DNA from: Opisthocomus hoazin | Taxonomy: Eukaryota; Chordata; Aves; Opisthocomiformes; Opisthocomidae | Assembly: GCF_030867145.1 (NCBI RefSeq) | Contig: NC_134419.1 | Span: 72,659,403 to 72,723,402, forward strand | Reading direction: 5' to 3' | Length of the DNA: 64,000 nt | Part shown: positions 1 through 9,352 of the stretch, one piece after another | Layout of the letters: every line of letters begins with the position of its first letter | How positions within the stretch are numbered: the first letter of the stretch is position 1 | Position numbers and translations under genes: made by a program | Notes under the pieces: generated by a model | Seen by the model: the letters and a program-made list of their open reading frames with translations, nothing else | Databases searched by the model: none | Told to the model about the DNA's origin: nothing

Positions 1-1289
1 GTTTAAAAAAAAATAAAGAATATCAGAGAAATCCTCTTTTTAGATGAAGACACCTGAGACTCCTCCACACTGGCGTTCCCCACGGGTCACGGTGCAGCGG
101 CAGATTTGGGCGATGAAGTGGCCCCATCTCAACGGCAGGAATGTCCCCGCAGGAGAGAGCGAATTCACCACGCAGGACAGCCCCACGTGGGTTGGGGGAG
201 CCCGGGGAAGGTTTGAGGGGTGGCAATTGCCTCCTTGGCCAAGGCAACCCGGGTCAGGGCTCCTCTCTTTGTCCGGGGCCGCCGGTGATGCTGTGCAGTC
301 CATGCAGCCAAGGCAGAAAACTATCCTCTCCCCCAGAGTATCCCTGGAAGATCTGTTTTGCCATGCTCAGCTCTTTTCTTTTAAACACCGCTTCCCTTCC
401 CCTCCCCTTGAAGTTTTTCAGTCTTGACCAGCGGTTTCAATGTCACGTCTTCAAATGTCACCTGCCATCCCCTCCTTCACTCGGGGTTGTCCTTCCCCAG
501 ATCATTTCTACACACTTCAAAAAAAACCAAAAACCAAAACCCAAATCACCATCGCCGCCACATCCGTCCCTCTGAATCCTGAGCCGTGCGTCTGCCCCAG
601 GCTGGGACGGGCTCACGGCAAAGCCCAGCGAAGGCGGTGCCGGGGTCCGCTGGCCGGCGAGCAGCCGGTGCCACGGAGCGGCGGGCGGCTTGGCCTGGGG
701 AGCCGCAGTTCGACGCCTCGCTGGGGCCCTGGAGGAGCCAGGGCCTTGGGGGGGGGGGCCTGAAAAACACAGGGTCTGCCCTGCACTAGCTTCCCACCAA
801 GGGACTCTCGGGGCTGGGCTGTCGAACAGGCTGGCAGCGAGAGCTGCTTAGAAAATACTCATAAATACCCATATTTATGCACACGAGCATATATAGATAT
901 GTGCATGTATGTTTATATGTGCTCATATCGATAGATGCAGATACGCAGAGGTGTGTGCGCACCCCGGAGTGCCTGCCAGGCCGCGGGCAGGAGGAGAGGA
1001 GTGGAGGGGAGCAGCCGGCTCGCCTCCCCACAGAGGGCCACGCTGCCATGGCCACGGGTGGGGGATCGGCTACGGGTGGGGGGGATCGGGCCCGCGGGGC
1101 CAGGGAGCGCTGCGAGCGCTGGGGCGGCGGCAAGGAGGGGACCCGGGGTGCCCCAAACTGCCCCGGGAAGAAGAGACCCTGCCGCAGGAAAGGGACTTCA
1201 ATTCCCCACCTCCCAACCCCTCCCAATCCTCCGCTTCAAAATTAAAAATAAAATTTTAAAAAATAAAAATTCGGGAGGGTTACATACGA
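1..1289. other. VAX1 3' flanking region, no gene seen
   Basis: The left edge is mixed sequence with a GC-rich part (540-1200) and a short AT-rich part with ATA/TGT repeats (850-930). The open frames here are short or driven by GC bias, and none resembles a known protein. Confidence 0.5.
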
Positions 1290-2974
1290 ATAGGATTTTT
1301 TTTTTTTTGCAGCGCACATGTTAGCTGAAGGCAATTTGGGTGCTATGAATATAAGACGAAAATACACCTAAATCCGTCATCATATAGATATAATATATTT
1401 CACTCTCACCACATAAATACAAAACATCCAAATATCCAAAACATTCAGAACAAAAGTTAGTAGCAAGGGCTCAGCGCTCGATTCATTCATTATTTTTTTT
1501 GACTAGTTGCCTAGAAACTTCAGACGTAAATAATTTACAATAAAATTACTATTTTCTTTCTGTCCAGCTCCTTCTGTCCAGTTCTGGTCTATAATTAATT
1601 CTATACACTACAGCAACCATTCCACTTTTTGTAAATTTTTTTTTTTTGGTTACAGTTTGGTGGCACGTATTTATACAGTTTGTAAACGCCATGTGTTAAA
1701 GTTTAAAGAAAGAAAAGAAACTTAAAACCAAAGTAAAGATTTTTCTTTTTTTTTTTTCCAAAGAACTAACTAAGTACAGCATCCCTTTTCTGGCAAATTC
1801 AAGTACCGCAATTGAACAGGAAATATTCGATCCCGAATACTGGCAGGTGAAATACATACGCTTGTGGAGAAAACAGCAGTAAGAATTATGAAGGGGGAAA
1901 AAAAGCGGTCGTTACATAGATGTATTTTAAAGTACAAAAATAACAACGAAAGATACGCTTTTTATATTTCACGTTCGTTTTAAATGAAGTGTGAGCGATA
2001 TACGAGAGAGTTATTTTATGAGGAAGGAAGGCTAAATATTGTTTTGATTATTTAGATGCGCACAGGTATTATTTGGAAAAATCAAATAGGGGGGGAAAAA
2101 AATCGGAAAAATTACCGTCGCGACAGATCTGGATGCAAATCGAGTCGCGACTTCCATTATTTATCTGCAGATTTGTTTTTGCAGATTTGCTTTTGCGGAG
2201 AAGGTCCGCAGGACTGGCCCGTGGGAATGCAAAAAAAAAAAAAAAAATTATATATATATAAAAAAGGGAAAAGGGGGCGTTGTGTTCTCTGGAAGGGAGA
2301 GACAGTTTTATTCCCAATCTCTGCAGCCACTGGCTTCTGTCTCCCCGCTCCGCGCGGGTGTTTTCAAGGCAGTCCGGCCCGGCCCTTCCCACATTCAAGA
2401 TTTATGGTGAAAAAGCAAAGTTGCCGGAGGTTTTCCTGGCTGGCATTAAGGGCAAACGGCACGGAGCGTAGTGCAGAGAGGGTGGGTGAAGGGGGGGGGG
2501 GGCGGGGGCACAGGTGGAGCCCCCAAACCTTTGTGCTTAGGAGTCCCCGCGGCCCGGGGCGGGGGGGGTGACGGGAAGAACCCGGGCATCACCGGGCAGC
2601 TCCATCCCGAATCCCGCTCCCTCGCCGGGAGCCGAACCGCGCCCCGTCCGCTCTCCCGCTCCGTCCCTTTCCTACCGGTGTCCAAGCAAGCGAACAGACA
2701 AACACCCCCCGCCATCACGGACAGGCGGACCCGCGGGCCGGGGAGCGCTGCGGGAGCTGCACCGCTCTCCCGGAAGGGGGGGTCCGCGCTGGCCCCCCGG
2801 TCCCGGCCGCCCCCTCCGCTCCGCTCCGCTCCGCCCCGGCCCGCGGAGGGAGCCGCGCCGCGGGGCCGGGCAGGCGGCGGCGGGGGAAGGGGGGTGGGGG
2901 GGGGTGCCGCCCGTCCCATAAATACCGCCACAAACAAGAGACCATAAATATAAATACGGGGAAGTTACTTAGAG
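1290..2974 (-). other. VAX1: Probable VAX1 3' UTR
   Basis: This is sequence downstream of the VAX1 stop on the minus strand. The stretch 2400-2974 is still part of the CpG island. From about 2320 down to 1290 the DNA becomes AT-rich with several oligo-T and oligo-A tracts, as in long developmental-gene 3' UTRs. One canonical AATAAA lies on the minus strand at 2312-2307. No other canonical signal was seen further left, so the true 3' end is either near 2290 or uses a variant signal such as TATAAA around 1660. The extent is inferred, not shown. Confidence 0.5.
2307..2312 (-). terminator. Candidate VAX1 polyadenylation signal AATAAA
   Basis: The plus strand reads TTTATT, so the minus strand has a canonical AATAAA about 660 nt after the VAX1 stop. 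Just downstream on the minus strand lie CTTCCAGAG, ACACAACG and then an A-rich segment. Whether it is used depends on transcript data. Confidence 0.4.
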
Positions 2975-3508
2975 TCAGTCCAGTGCTTTTTTCTCAGCGC
3001 TCTCTTTATTGTTGGTCCGGGAGTAGGGCTCGAAGGCGGACGAGCTCAGGTAGCGGGCCGACAGTTCCTGCAAGTTGCCCGCCAGCGAGCCGGCCACGGC
3101 CAGCGGCGCCGAGGAGAGCCGCCCCGCCACCGAGCCCAGCAGCGCGGGCACCGGCAGCCCGAAGAGCCCGTGCCCGGCGGCGGCGGCCGCTCCGTGCAGC
3201 GCTGCCGGCGGGGGGGGCCCGGCGGGGCCGGCGGCCGGAGGGTGCGGGGAGCCGCCGCCGGGAGCGGCCCCCCCGCCGCCGCCGCCGCCCGCCGCCAGGC
3301 CGGGCCCCCGCAGCGCCGAGCCCAGGGCTCCGGTGGAGCAGGGCGGCAGGAGACCCGGCAGCCCCGGCGGGGAGAGCAGCCGGCCTTGCTCCAGCAGCCG
3401 CAGGACGCTGCAGGTGGCGGCGGTCTCGGACACCACCGACCGCAGCTCCGAGTCCTTGCCCTGGTCCTTTTTCTGCTTGGTGCGCCGATTCTGGAACCAG
3501 ACCTTGAC
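2975..3508 (-). CDS. VAX1: VAX1 coding exon 3 (recognition helix and C-terminus)
   Basis: This exon begins after CAG at 3511-3509 with [14 protein letters not shown], the homeodomain third helix. It continues through [20 protein letters not shown] and then a low-complexity Gly/Ala/Pro linker. It ends in the conserved tail [15 protein letters not shown] to KKALD and a stop. The linker includes seven consecutive Gly codons and differs from the mammalian Ala-rich version. The exon is extremely GC- and CpG-rich, so the antisense and other frames also stay open here. Confidence 0.95.
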   Translation of the reverse strand, partial: VKVWFQNRRTKQKKDQGKDSELRSVVSETAATCSVLRLLEQGRLLSPPGLPGLLPPCSTGALGSALRGPGLAAGGGGGGGAAPGGGSPHPPAAGPAGPPPPAALHGAAAAAGHGLFGLPVPALLGSVAGRLSSAPLAVAGSLAGNLQELSARYLSSSAFEPYSRTNNKESAEKKALD

Positions 3509-6500
3509 CTGCGGGCCGGGGAGAGAGGCAGGGTCAGCGGGGTTGAGGGGGGGGACCGGGCGACCCCCGCCCGGCAGCCCGGGACCCCGGCGCGGCTCTG
3601 CGGGGTGGGGTGCGGGAGGGCTCCTGCCAGGCGCTTGTCGACGGGGAGGGTTCCAAACACTCACAAAGCGCCCCCCCCCCCCCAAACCTGGCTGCCCCCC
3701 GCTCCGGGGAGGAGCAGAGGGGAACCCGGGAGCCCTCGGCTCGTTTTACCGCGCCGTGCCTTGAGCCCGACCCGTTTCGCCGCACGCAGGTAGCTCCCCG
3801 CGGGCCGGGCCCAGCCCTTTCCCCGCCGCTTGCTCCGAAGCCGGCTCAGCCTGAGCCCCGGCACCGCACACCGCGGCCCCGCTCGCCGGGACCCCGCGCT
3901 TCCCCGCTGCGACGGCAGCTCCGAGCTTCGTCCCCGGCCTCCCGGCGTGGACGGTCTCGCTCCCTTCCCTCCCCACCCGACTTAAACAATATCGAACTTC
4001 AAAAAGGAATCCAAAAAAATAACGAAACCACCCCAAAACAAAGCGGGAAATACCGGTGGCGGCTGCTGTGTCCTCCGAGCAGTGCCATTCCCACCCGGCT
4101 AAAAACGCCAATTAGCTGCTCGGGGAGGGGGGGGGGGGGGGGTGTTCTTCTCGCACGATATTTTGCAGAAATACCAAACCGGCTTTCTGAAGTTCGGTCT
4201 TTTCGGACGCTTCCCCGCACTCTCGAGTGGTTTTCACGCGCCGGACAGCCCGCTCTGCTCTGCTCTGCCCGACCTCGCGGCTCGAACCCGTGTCCAGACG
4301 GGGAGCGCGGCGGCCTCCCCTCGCCGGGTTTCGCGGGGATCTCCCGCTCGCTGCGGGCCGGGAGCGGCGCGGCCTCTGCTCGCTTGGCCCCGGCCGCAGC
4401 CGCGCAGCTCGGCCCGCACCAGCCCCTCAGAGCCGCCGGCGCCGAGCCCCGGCCCGGGAAGGGGGGGGGGGGGGGGGTCGGCTGCGTGGCCGAGCTCCCG
4501 CCGGCCCCTCGGGCCTCGCCGTGCGCAGACCCACGCGGCGTGCGGGGACACGCACGACTGTGGAGGGTCCCCCCACTTCCCGCACGGAGTCACAGGCCCC
4601 TCGCCGGGACCCACGCACCCCTCAGCTCCATCCCGCAGGCGGGCAGCGCGCCCACCCAACCCCCCGCAACCCCCCGCGGACCAGACACGCGTGGGCACCT
4701 CGGAGGCGGCCTCCGCCTCCCGGCAGCGCGGTGGCGCGCAAGAGGCGCGCAAGAGGCGCGCAGGGCCGGCCCACGCGTGGGGAGCCGGACCGGGGAGGGA
4801 GGGGGGGGTCCCGCGGAGGGGGTCGTGGCCGGGGCAGGGCACGGCAGCCGTGGGTCCCCGTCGCTCTGGGGCTACCTGAGTCTCGGAGAGATTGAGCTGG
4901 CGGGCGAGCTCGGTGCGCTCCCGCCCCACGACGTACTGGCAGCGCTGGAACTCCATCTCCAGGCGGTAGAGCTGCTCGGCCGTGAAGGAGGTGCGGGTCC
5001 GCTTGGGACGGTCCAGATCAAGCCCCTTAGGCAGAATAATCTCTCGGATTGAACCTTTGGCATCTGGCAAAGAAAGGCGCGGTCAGCTTTGCACACGCGG
5101 GCACACGCTCCTCTCTCTTCTTTTTTTTATTTTCCTAATTTATTTTTATTTTTTATTTTTCCGCCGCCAGCGCCTTCAAAGCCGAGACCCGAGTCAGGGT
5201 GGAGCACAGTCCCCGAGTCCGTTGAACTGCACCTGGCCGCTACACCCGAGGAAGGGGGGGAAAAAAGCCAAAACCCTCCAACAACAGAGAAGGAAGGAGG
5301 GGGCGGTGGGAGCCCAGGGCGCTGGAAAATCGTCCCCTCAGCCCTTTGGAAAATTGGCTCGAATATGTGGCACTGAGAGTACGAGGCTGCGGCATCACCC
5401 GAGGCCCTTCTGGGAGGCTGGGGAGAGATCCTCCAGGCCGGGCTTTGTGCCTGGAGCGCAGGGCTACTCTTTGTTCCCCCCCAGGCTCCGGGTTAGGGCT
5501 TGCTGGAAGCCGCCACACACCCCCCGCCGCCCCCCAAAATATACTATTTTTTTTTTTCAGAACAAGTTTCCCATGCGAAAATGAAAGCGGGCAGGAGCTT
5601 CCAGGGCAGCGACAGCGCAGCCCCGGAGCTGGCTGCCTGCCCACCGCCAACGTGGGGACACCCCCAGCCCACCCAGCAGCCCGGGGAACGCGTCCCCTTG
5701 GCAAAGGGGAGAAGAAGGAGGGGGGGAAAAAATCCCCAATACTCCCACAAAACCAAACACAAAAACCAAAGCACTGGTGCCGTGAATCAGCACCGAACAG
5801 CCCACAGAAACCTCACTTTTCTGGTAGCCCCAGCTGAAAGCAAGCGGGACAAATCTTATTAACGCGACTGTCAAGCTAGAGCCGGATTCGCCTTACATTA
5901 AAGGCTTCCCAACTTTGCTTTCCGTAATTTTACCTCCTCGGTACCTTTTACGCCGGAGACAGCCACATCATTTTAATCCGACCCTTCTCTGGGTCAATCG
6001 GTCGCGCAAGGATTAATTATTGTTTACGAGGCCTTCTTCGCGCTGATTTTGTTCCGATTCTGTTCTCTCCCTCCTCCCCCAAACCGCACCTTCATAAACC
6101 TGAAATTTCTTCAGGGCTATTTTTCTTTTTTGTTTTTTGTTTGTTTTTTTTTTTTTTGTTTTTGTTTTTTTTTTAAAGGGGGTAGGTATACAATAATTTA
6201 ATTAGTTTAGCCTGGGAGGGACACGAGGGTTGAGGAAAATAAAACGTATAACTATTTAAAAAAAAAGCCCATCGTCATCCCTCCGTTGTTTTTAAGGCTG
6301 ATGGTGATTTAAAAATCTCTCTCTCTGCTGGGATGGTGGGCGCGGGGAGAGGGGGCATGCGGGAGCCCCTGCCCCCCGGAGAGGACCCGCCTGCCTGCTC
6401 CGCCAGCCGGGTGGGCACCGCAGCCCCGCGCCCTTGTGCGGGGGGAAGGCGTGTGGGATTCGCGGGCGCGGAGGGAGCCGGAGGGCACCTGCACCCCGAG

Positions 6501-7060
6501 AAAGCTGCAAAGCCAGGGGCGGGGAAGAGGGAATAAAACCCCCAAAAATAAAGCGGGGTCGGCCCTGTGCGGGGCAAAGCCAGGGAGCAACGGCAGCGGC
6601 TGAACTTTCCCCGCTGGCGGCGATCCACGGCGATCCAGGAGGGCTGGAGCGGGGCTGCGGGGCCCGGCCCGGCCGCGGTGGGGGGGTCTCTCCCCCGGAG
6701 CCGAGGGAAGGTCCTTGCAGAGCCGGGGACGGACCGAAGGCAAAGCCACAAAACAAACAGCTCTCCCGGGCGTGAACGGAGCTCACCTTCCCCCACCCGC
6801 GCGAAATCCCCCCAGCTCCTACCTCTGACCAGGATCCTCCTGCAATAGTCCGGGTCGGCCGAACTAGATTTACTTTTATTACAATCTTCCGTAGCTGCAG
6901 AGGCGGAAAAAGTCCCTTGCTGATCCTTCAAAAAAGAAGTAGAAATATTTCCTTCAGACCCTTTGCTGTCCTTGCCCTCCTTATGTCCGTTCTTCGAGAC
7001 CCGGTTAGCTTCAGTCTCTGAACCGCATCTAACGTCCATTTTGTCTTGTTTCCCAAACAT
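2975..7060 (-). CDS. VAX1: VAX1, ventral anterior homeobox 1 (three coding exons, 319 aa)
   Basis: This gene encodes a homeodomain transcription factor of the VAX/EMX/NOT group. In vertebrates it acts in the nucleus to pattern ventral forebrain, optic stalk and optic nerve. The coding sequence joins 7060-6823, 5063-4876 and 3508-2975 (238+188+534 nt) to give 319 residues plus stop; human VAX1 is about 334. The start is the ATG at 7060-7058, opening [10 protein letters not shown] as in VAX1 orthologues. Residues about 75-97 hold the VAX-specific stretch [20 protein letters not shown]. The homeodomain is residues 99-158 with W146, F147, Q148 and N149 in the recognition helix (Q at homeodomain position 50). 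The C-terminus, ending SAEKKALD, is also VAX1-like and separates it from VAX2. A Gly/Ala/Pro-rich linker lies between the two. All splice sites are GT/AG and reading frame is kept across them. Identification is from remembered family sequence, not a search. Confidence 0.97.
3509..4875 (-). other. VAX1: VAX1 intron 2
   Basis: This 1.37-kb intron is CpG-rich. It contains a 13-C run at 3671-3683, G runs of 16 (4127-4142) and 17 (4461-4477), and a short tandem GAGGCGCGCAA-type repeat near 4733-4766. The long frames visible on the plus strand here are open because of GC bias. No exon was recognised inside it. Confidence 0.85.
4876..5063 (-). CDS. VAX1: VAX1 coding exon 2 (most of the homeodomain)
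   Basis: This exon encodes Asp80 to Gln142: the VAX box followed by helices 1 and 2 of the homeodomain ([15 protein letters not shown] through LNLSETQ). The acceptor is CAG at 5066-5064. The donor is CAG|GTAGCC with GT at 4875-4874. The exon ends on a codon boundary just before the recognition helix, the usual split position in VAX genes. Confidence 0.96.
5064..6822 (-). other. VAX1: VAX1 intron 1
   Basis: This is a 1.76-kb intron. Its 5' half (plus-strand 6270-6820) is GC-rich. Its middle (about 5860-6210) is AT-richer, with TAATTA-type homeobox sites and a T-rich tract at 6118-6175. No additional exon was recognised. Confidence 0.85.
6823..7060 (-). CDS. VAX1: VAX1 coding exon 1
   Basis: This exon encodes residues 1-79 and the first base of codon 80. 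It holds the Ser/Lys/Glu-rich N-terminus and the conserved [11 protein letters not shown] segment. The donor reads AGAG|GTAGGA with GT at 6822-6821, so the split codon is G|AT (Asp80). A second in-frame ATG at 7039-7037 (MDVRC) is a possible internal start, but the upstream ATG matches orthologues. Confidence 0.95.
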
Positions 7061-7215
7061 GTAGTGCAATAAAAGCAAAACAAAACAAAACGAAAAAAAA
7101 TACAGAAGAGTAGAAGAAGAAGACGAAGTCTATGCTGGATATTGCACGGCTTAGGGTCAGATCGGTGGGGATCTGTAAAGCACCTTGAGTAAGGAAGGTC
7201 GGGTTTTATCCCACT
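7061..7215 (-). promoter_or_regulatory. VAX1: VAX1 5' UTR and possible core promoter
   Basis: Upstream of the VAX1 ATG the minus strand has an A/T-rich leader with AAC and GAA runs. A TATA-like GGATAAAACC sits at about 7211-7202. If used, transcription would start near 7175, giving a 5' UTR of about 115 nt. The CpG-rich island has ended by here, so this is an AT-rich promoter edge. The placement is inference. Confidence 0.35.
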
Positions 7216-8018
7216 GGAAAAGCAGCGGCTTCCTCAGTCCCAGCGTCCTAATGTGACTGTCCAGCTTCCCAGAGCGCCCAGTGATCAGGTACTCAACAGT
7301 ACAACTCTAAAATGATTTAATGTCTGCCTTATTACAGAGACATGTAGTTGTTAGACACACAGAGGGACGCGCACTCGCTGTTTCAATTGATTACGGGTAA
7401 TTTTGCAGCCTCCACATTTAGGTTACCTCATGAATACACTAAATTGTTTGGATAATATATCAGATCGTAATGGATGGTTTGTGTGCTTGTCCCCAATCAA
7501 GTAGAGTTTAGCCAGTGAATAAACTGAAATGATTGGTCTTGCTTTCAGGAAACACACAATCAAAAGACTGAGACTTCCAGAAAAAAAAAAAAAAAAAAGG
7601 AGGAAAAAAGGGGGGGGGGAGACGAAAAAAAAAAACTTTTGACAAGATTCACCCTGAATTGTTAGCACCATTAGCAGCCATTATTAACTTTCTTCAGTAT
7701 GCCTTTGACCTCCCGATTATATAGTGGCTTTCTCCAAAGCACGCCAAATAAATCTGAATAAAGCTGCTAGGAAGGGCTGGAAAAATGCAGTTGTAGGGGG
7801 GTGGAAAAAAAAAAAAAAGCCCCCTGAATTCTAAACAAACAAACAGATCCCCAGCACGAACACACACAAAAAGTTCTTCCTTCAAGCAGGTCTCTCCAAG
7901 GAAGCAGGTTATCTTGGCCAGCAGAAATCCTCCTTAACACATCTCCCCACAGACAGCCATCTTAAACTCCTACCTCTCCTTATTTCAGTCCCGATACTTG
8001 CTTTTTGTGCTTCTCCCT

Positions 8019-8056
8019 CTGTGTGTGTGTGTATGTGTGCGTGCATGTGTGTGTGC
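8019..8056. repeat. TG-rich microsatellite
   Basis: An imperfect (TG)n run of about 38 bp with TATG, TGCG and TGCA interruptions. Confidence 0.85.
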
Positions 8057-8155
8057 TAATTCTGCACCTTCGCAAACACTGAACCTATTCGCAGAGCCTG
8101 CTCATTGAAAAAAAAAAAAAAAGAAAGAAAAAAAAAAAGCCAGCTTTGTGTGCAG

Positions 8156-8236
8156 TGGATCCGGGAGGGGGGAGAAAGGGAGAGGGGGAGAAAGAGGGAG
8201 AGAGGGAGGGAGAGAGGAAGGGAAGGAGGGAGAGAT
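8156..8236. repeat. GGGAGA-type polypurine tract
   Basis: About 80 bp almost free of pyrimidines on the plus strand, made of GGGAGA, GGGAGG and AAAG blocks. Several GGG runs are close enough for possible G-quadruplex folding. It lies about 1.1 kb upstream of the VAX1 ATG. Confidence 0.8.
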
Positions 8237-8269
8237 AGCCCGTGAAAAATCTCAACTGCGTGATCCACT

Positions 8270-8632
8270 AAAGGATAAAAAAGTTTTACTCTAGCTATTT
8301 CATTGTCTCTGCTACAATATCTTTGAGAACCGCAACAGCCAGTAATCCAATAAGACCATTGATTAGGCTACAATGATTCAATTCAAGCAAATGGCCTTGT
8401 GCAAAGAGCATGCTCCAGTCCTTCTTGTCACCTTGCAGGGCAGAAGCCCTCTTCATGCTGCTCTCCTTATTCATTCCTTTATGGGAAATGTAGAGCAAAA
8501 GGAGTGAAAGATGGCAATTATCTAATTGGACTATTAACAAACAATTCTCTGAGTGTGGCTGTCTGGCAGTGGTTCTTGGGCGAGGTGAAAGGCCACATGT
8601 TGCACTGGCCCCATTCACAAAGAGTTTAGGGG
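8270..8632. promoter_or_regulatory. Candidate VAX1 upstream enhancer
   Basis: This unique, balanced-composition stretch carries ATTGATTAG, CTAATTGG, TCCAATAAGACC and AACAATTCT, which resemble PBX/homeobox, CCAAT-like and SOX sites. It sits about 1.2-1.6 kb upstream of the VAX1 start between two purine tracts. Its look is that of a conserved non-coding element. Conservation itself could not be tested. Confidence 0.35.
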
Positions 8633-8987
8633 CCTGAGAGAGAGAGAAAGAATTTTCCCTGAGAATTTTTCACACAAACGCCAGAGTATCCATCAGGCAT
8701 GCTCCTCTCCGCCTGGTCCTCCGCCTGCCTGGGCCGCTGCCTGGGAATTTTACCCACCTGAAGCAGGCTGGGGCAGCTGTGCATTTTGCTGCGGACGGTA
8801 TCGGCGGGTAACAGCAGAACGTGGTGCCCTTGCCAGGGCTGCTCAGCCCCACGGGTCTCATCCTGCTTCCGCTGGAGGGACAACAGCCCTCGCCCCACGG
8901 GACCCAGTCTGTGTCCAAGGCGGTGTAACAGAGTGAAGGCTCTGGCACTGGGGCCTAAACGTCATAAATGGGAATTTCAGAGGAGAC

Positions 8988-9352
8988 AAGAAAAGAGGGA
9001 GGGGAAAAAAGAAGAGAAAGAAAGGGAAAATAAGAGAAAGAAGAAAAGAAAAAAGAAAAATGGAAAAAGGAAAAGAAAAGAGAAAAGAAAAGAAAAGAAA
9101 AGAAAAGAAAAGAAAAGAAAAGAAAAGAAAAGAAAAGAAAAGAAAAGAAAAGAAAAGAAAAGAAAAGAAAAGAAAAGAAAAGAAGAAAAGAAAAGAAAAG
9201 AAAAGAAAAGAAAAGAAAAGAAAAGAAAAGAAAAGAAAAGAAAAGAAAAGAAAAGAAAAGAAAAGAGAAAAAAGAAAAGAAAGGAAATAAAAAAGAAAAA
9301 AGAAGAAAGAAGAAAGAAAAAAGAAAAAGAAGAAAAAGGAAAAAAGAAAAGA
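8988..9352. repeat. Long polypurine tract with (AAAAG)n microsatellite
   Basis: A stretch of 365 bp is purine-only on the plus strand apart from T at 9031, 9061 and 9288. The core at about 9083-9265 is an AAAAG pentamer array of about 36 units, broken once near 9183 by a shortened unit. The flanks are degenerate GAAA and GAAG runs. The Lys/Arg/Glu and Phe/Ser/Leu open frames across it are artefacts of the repeat. Confidence 0.95.

Larger units (their letters stand above)
540..6850. promoter_or_regulatory. CpG island spanning the VAX1 body
   Basis: The DNA is strongly GC- and CpG-rich in two main blocks (about 540-1200 and 2400-5000) and again at 6330-6830, separated by AT-rich 3' UTR and intron stretches. 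Broad CpG islands over the whole gene are typical of polycomb-regulated homeobox genes. The extent was judged by eye. Confidence 0.7.
7216..8979. other. VAX1 upstream non-coding region
   Basis: This AT-rich upstream region holds simple-sequence tracts: A18 with AGG/G runs at 7580-7637, A14 near 7806, a TG-rich microsatellite at 8019-8056, and a GGGAGA-type purine tract at 8156-8236. No coding exon was recognised. The stretch 8270-8630 looks like a candidate conserved element and is described separately. Confidence 0.6.

Noticed and set aside
3610-5052. A 480-codon plus-strand open frame opposite VAX1 intron 2 and exon 2
   Set aside because: It overlaps the homeodomain exon in antisense, is made of Pro/Arg/Gly/Ala low complexity, and is explained by very high GC content. 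No domain or splice logic supports it.
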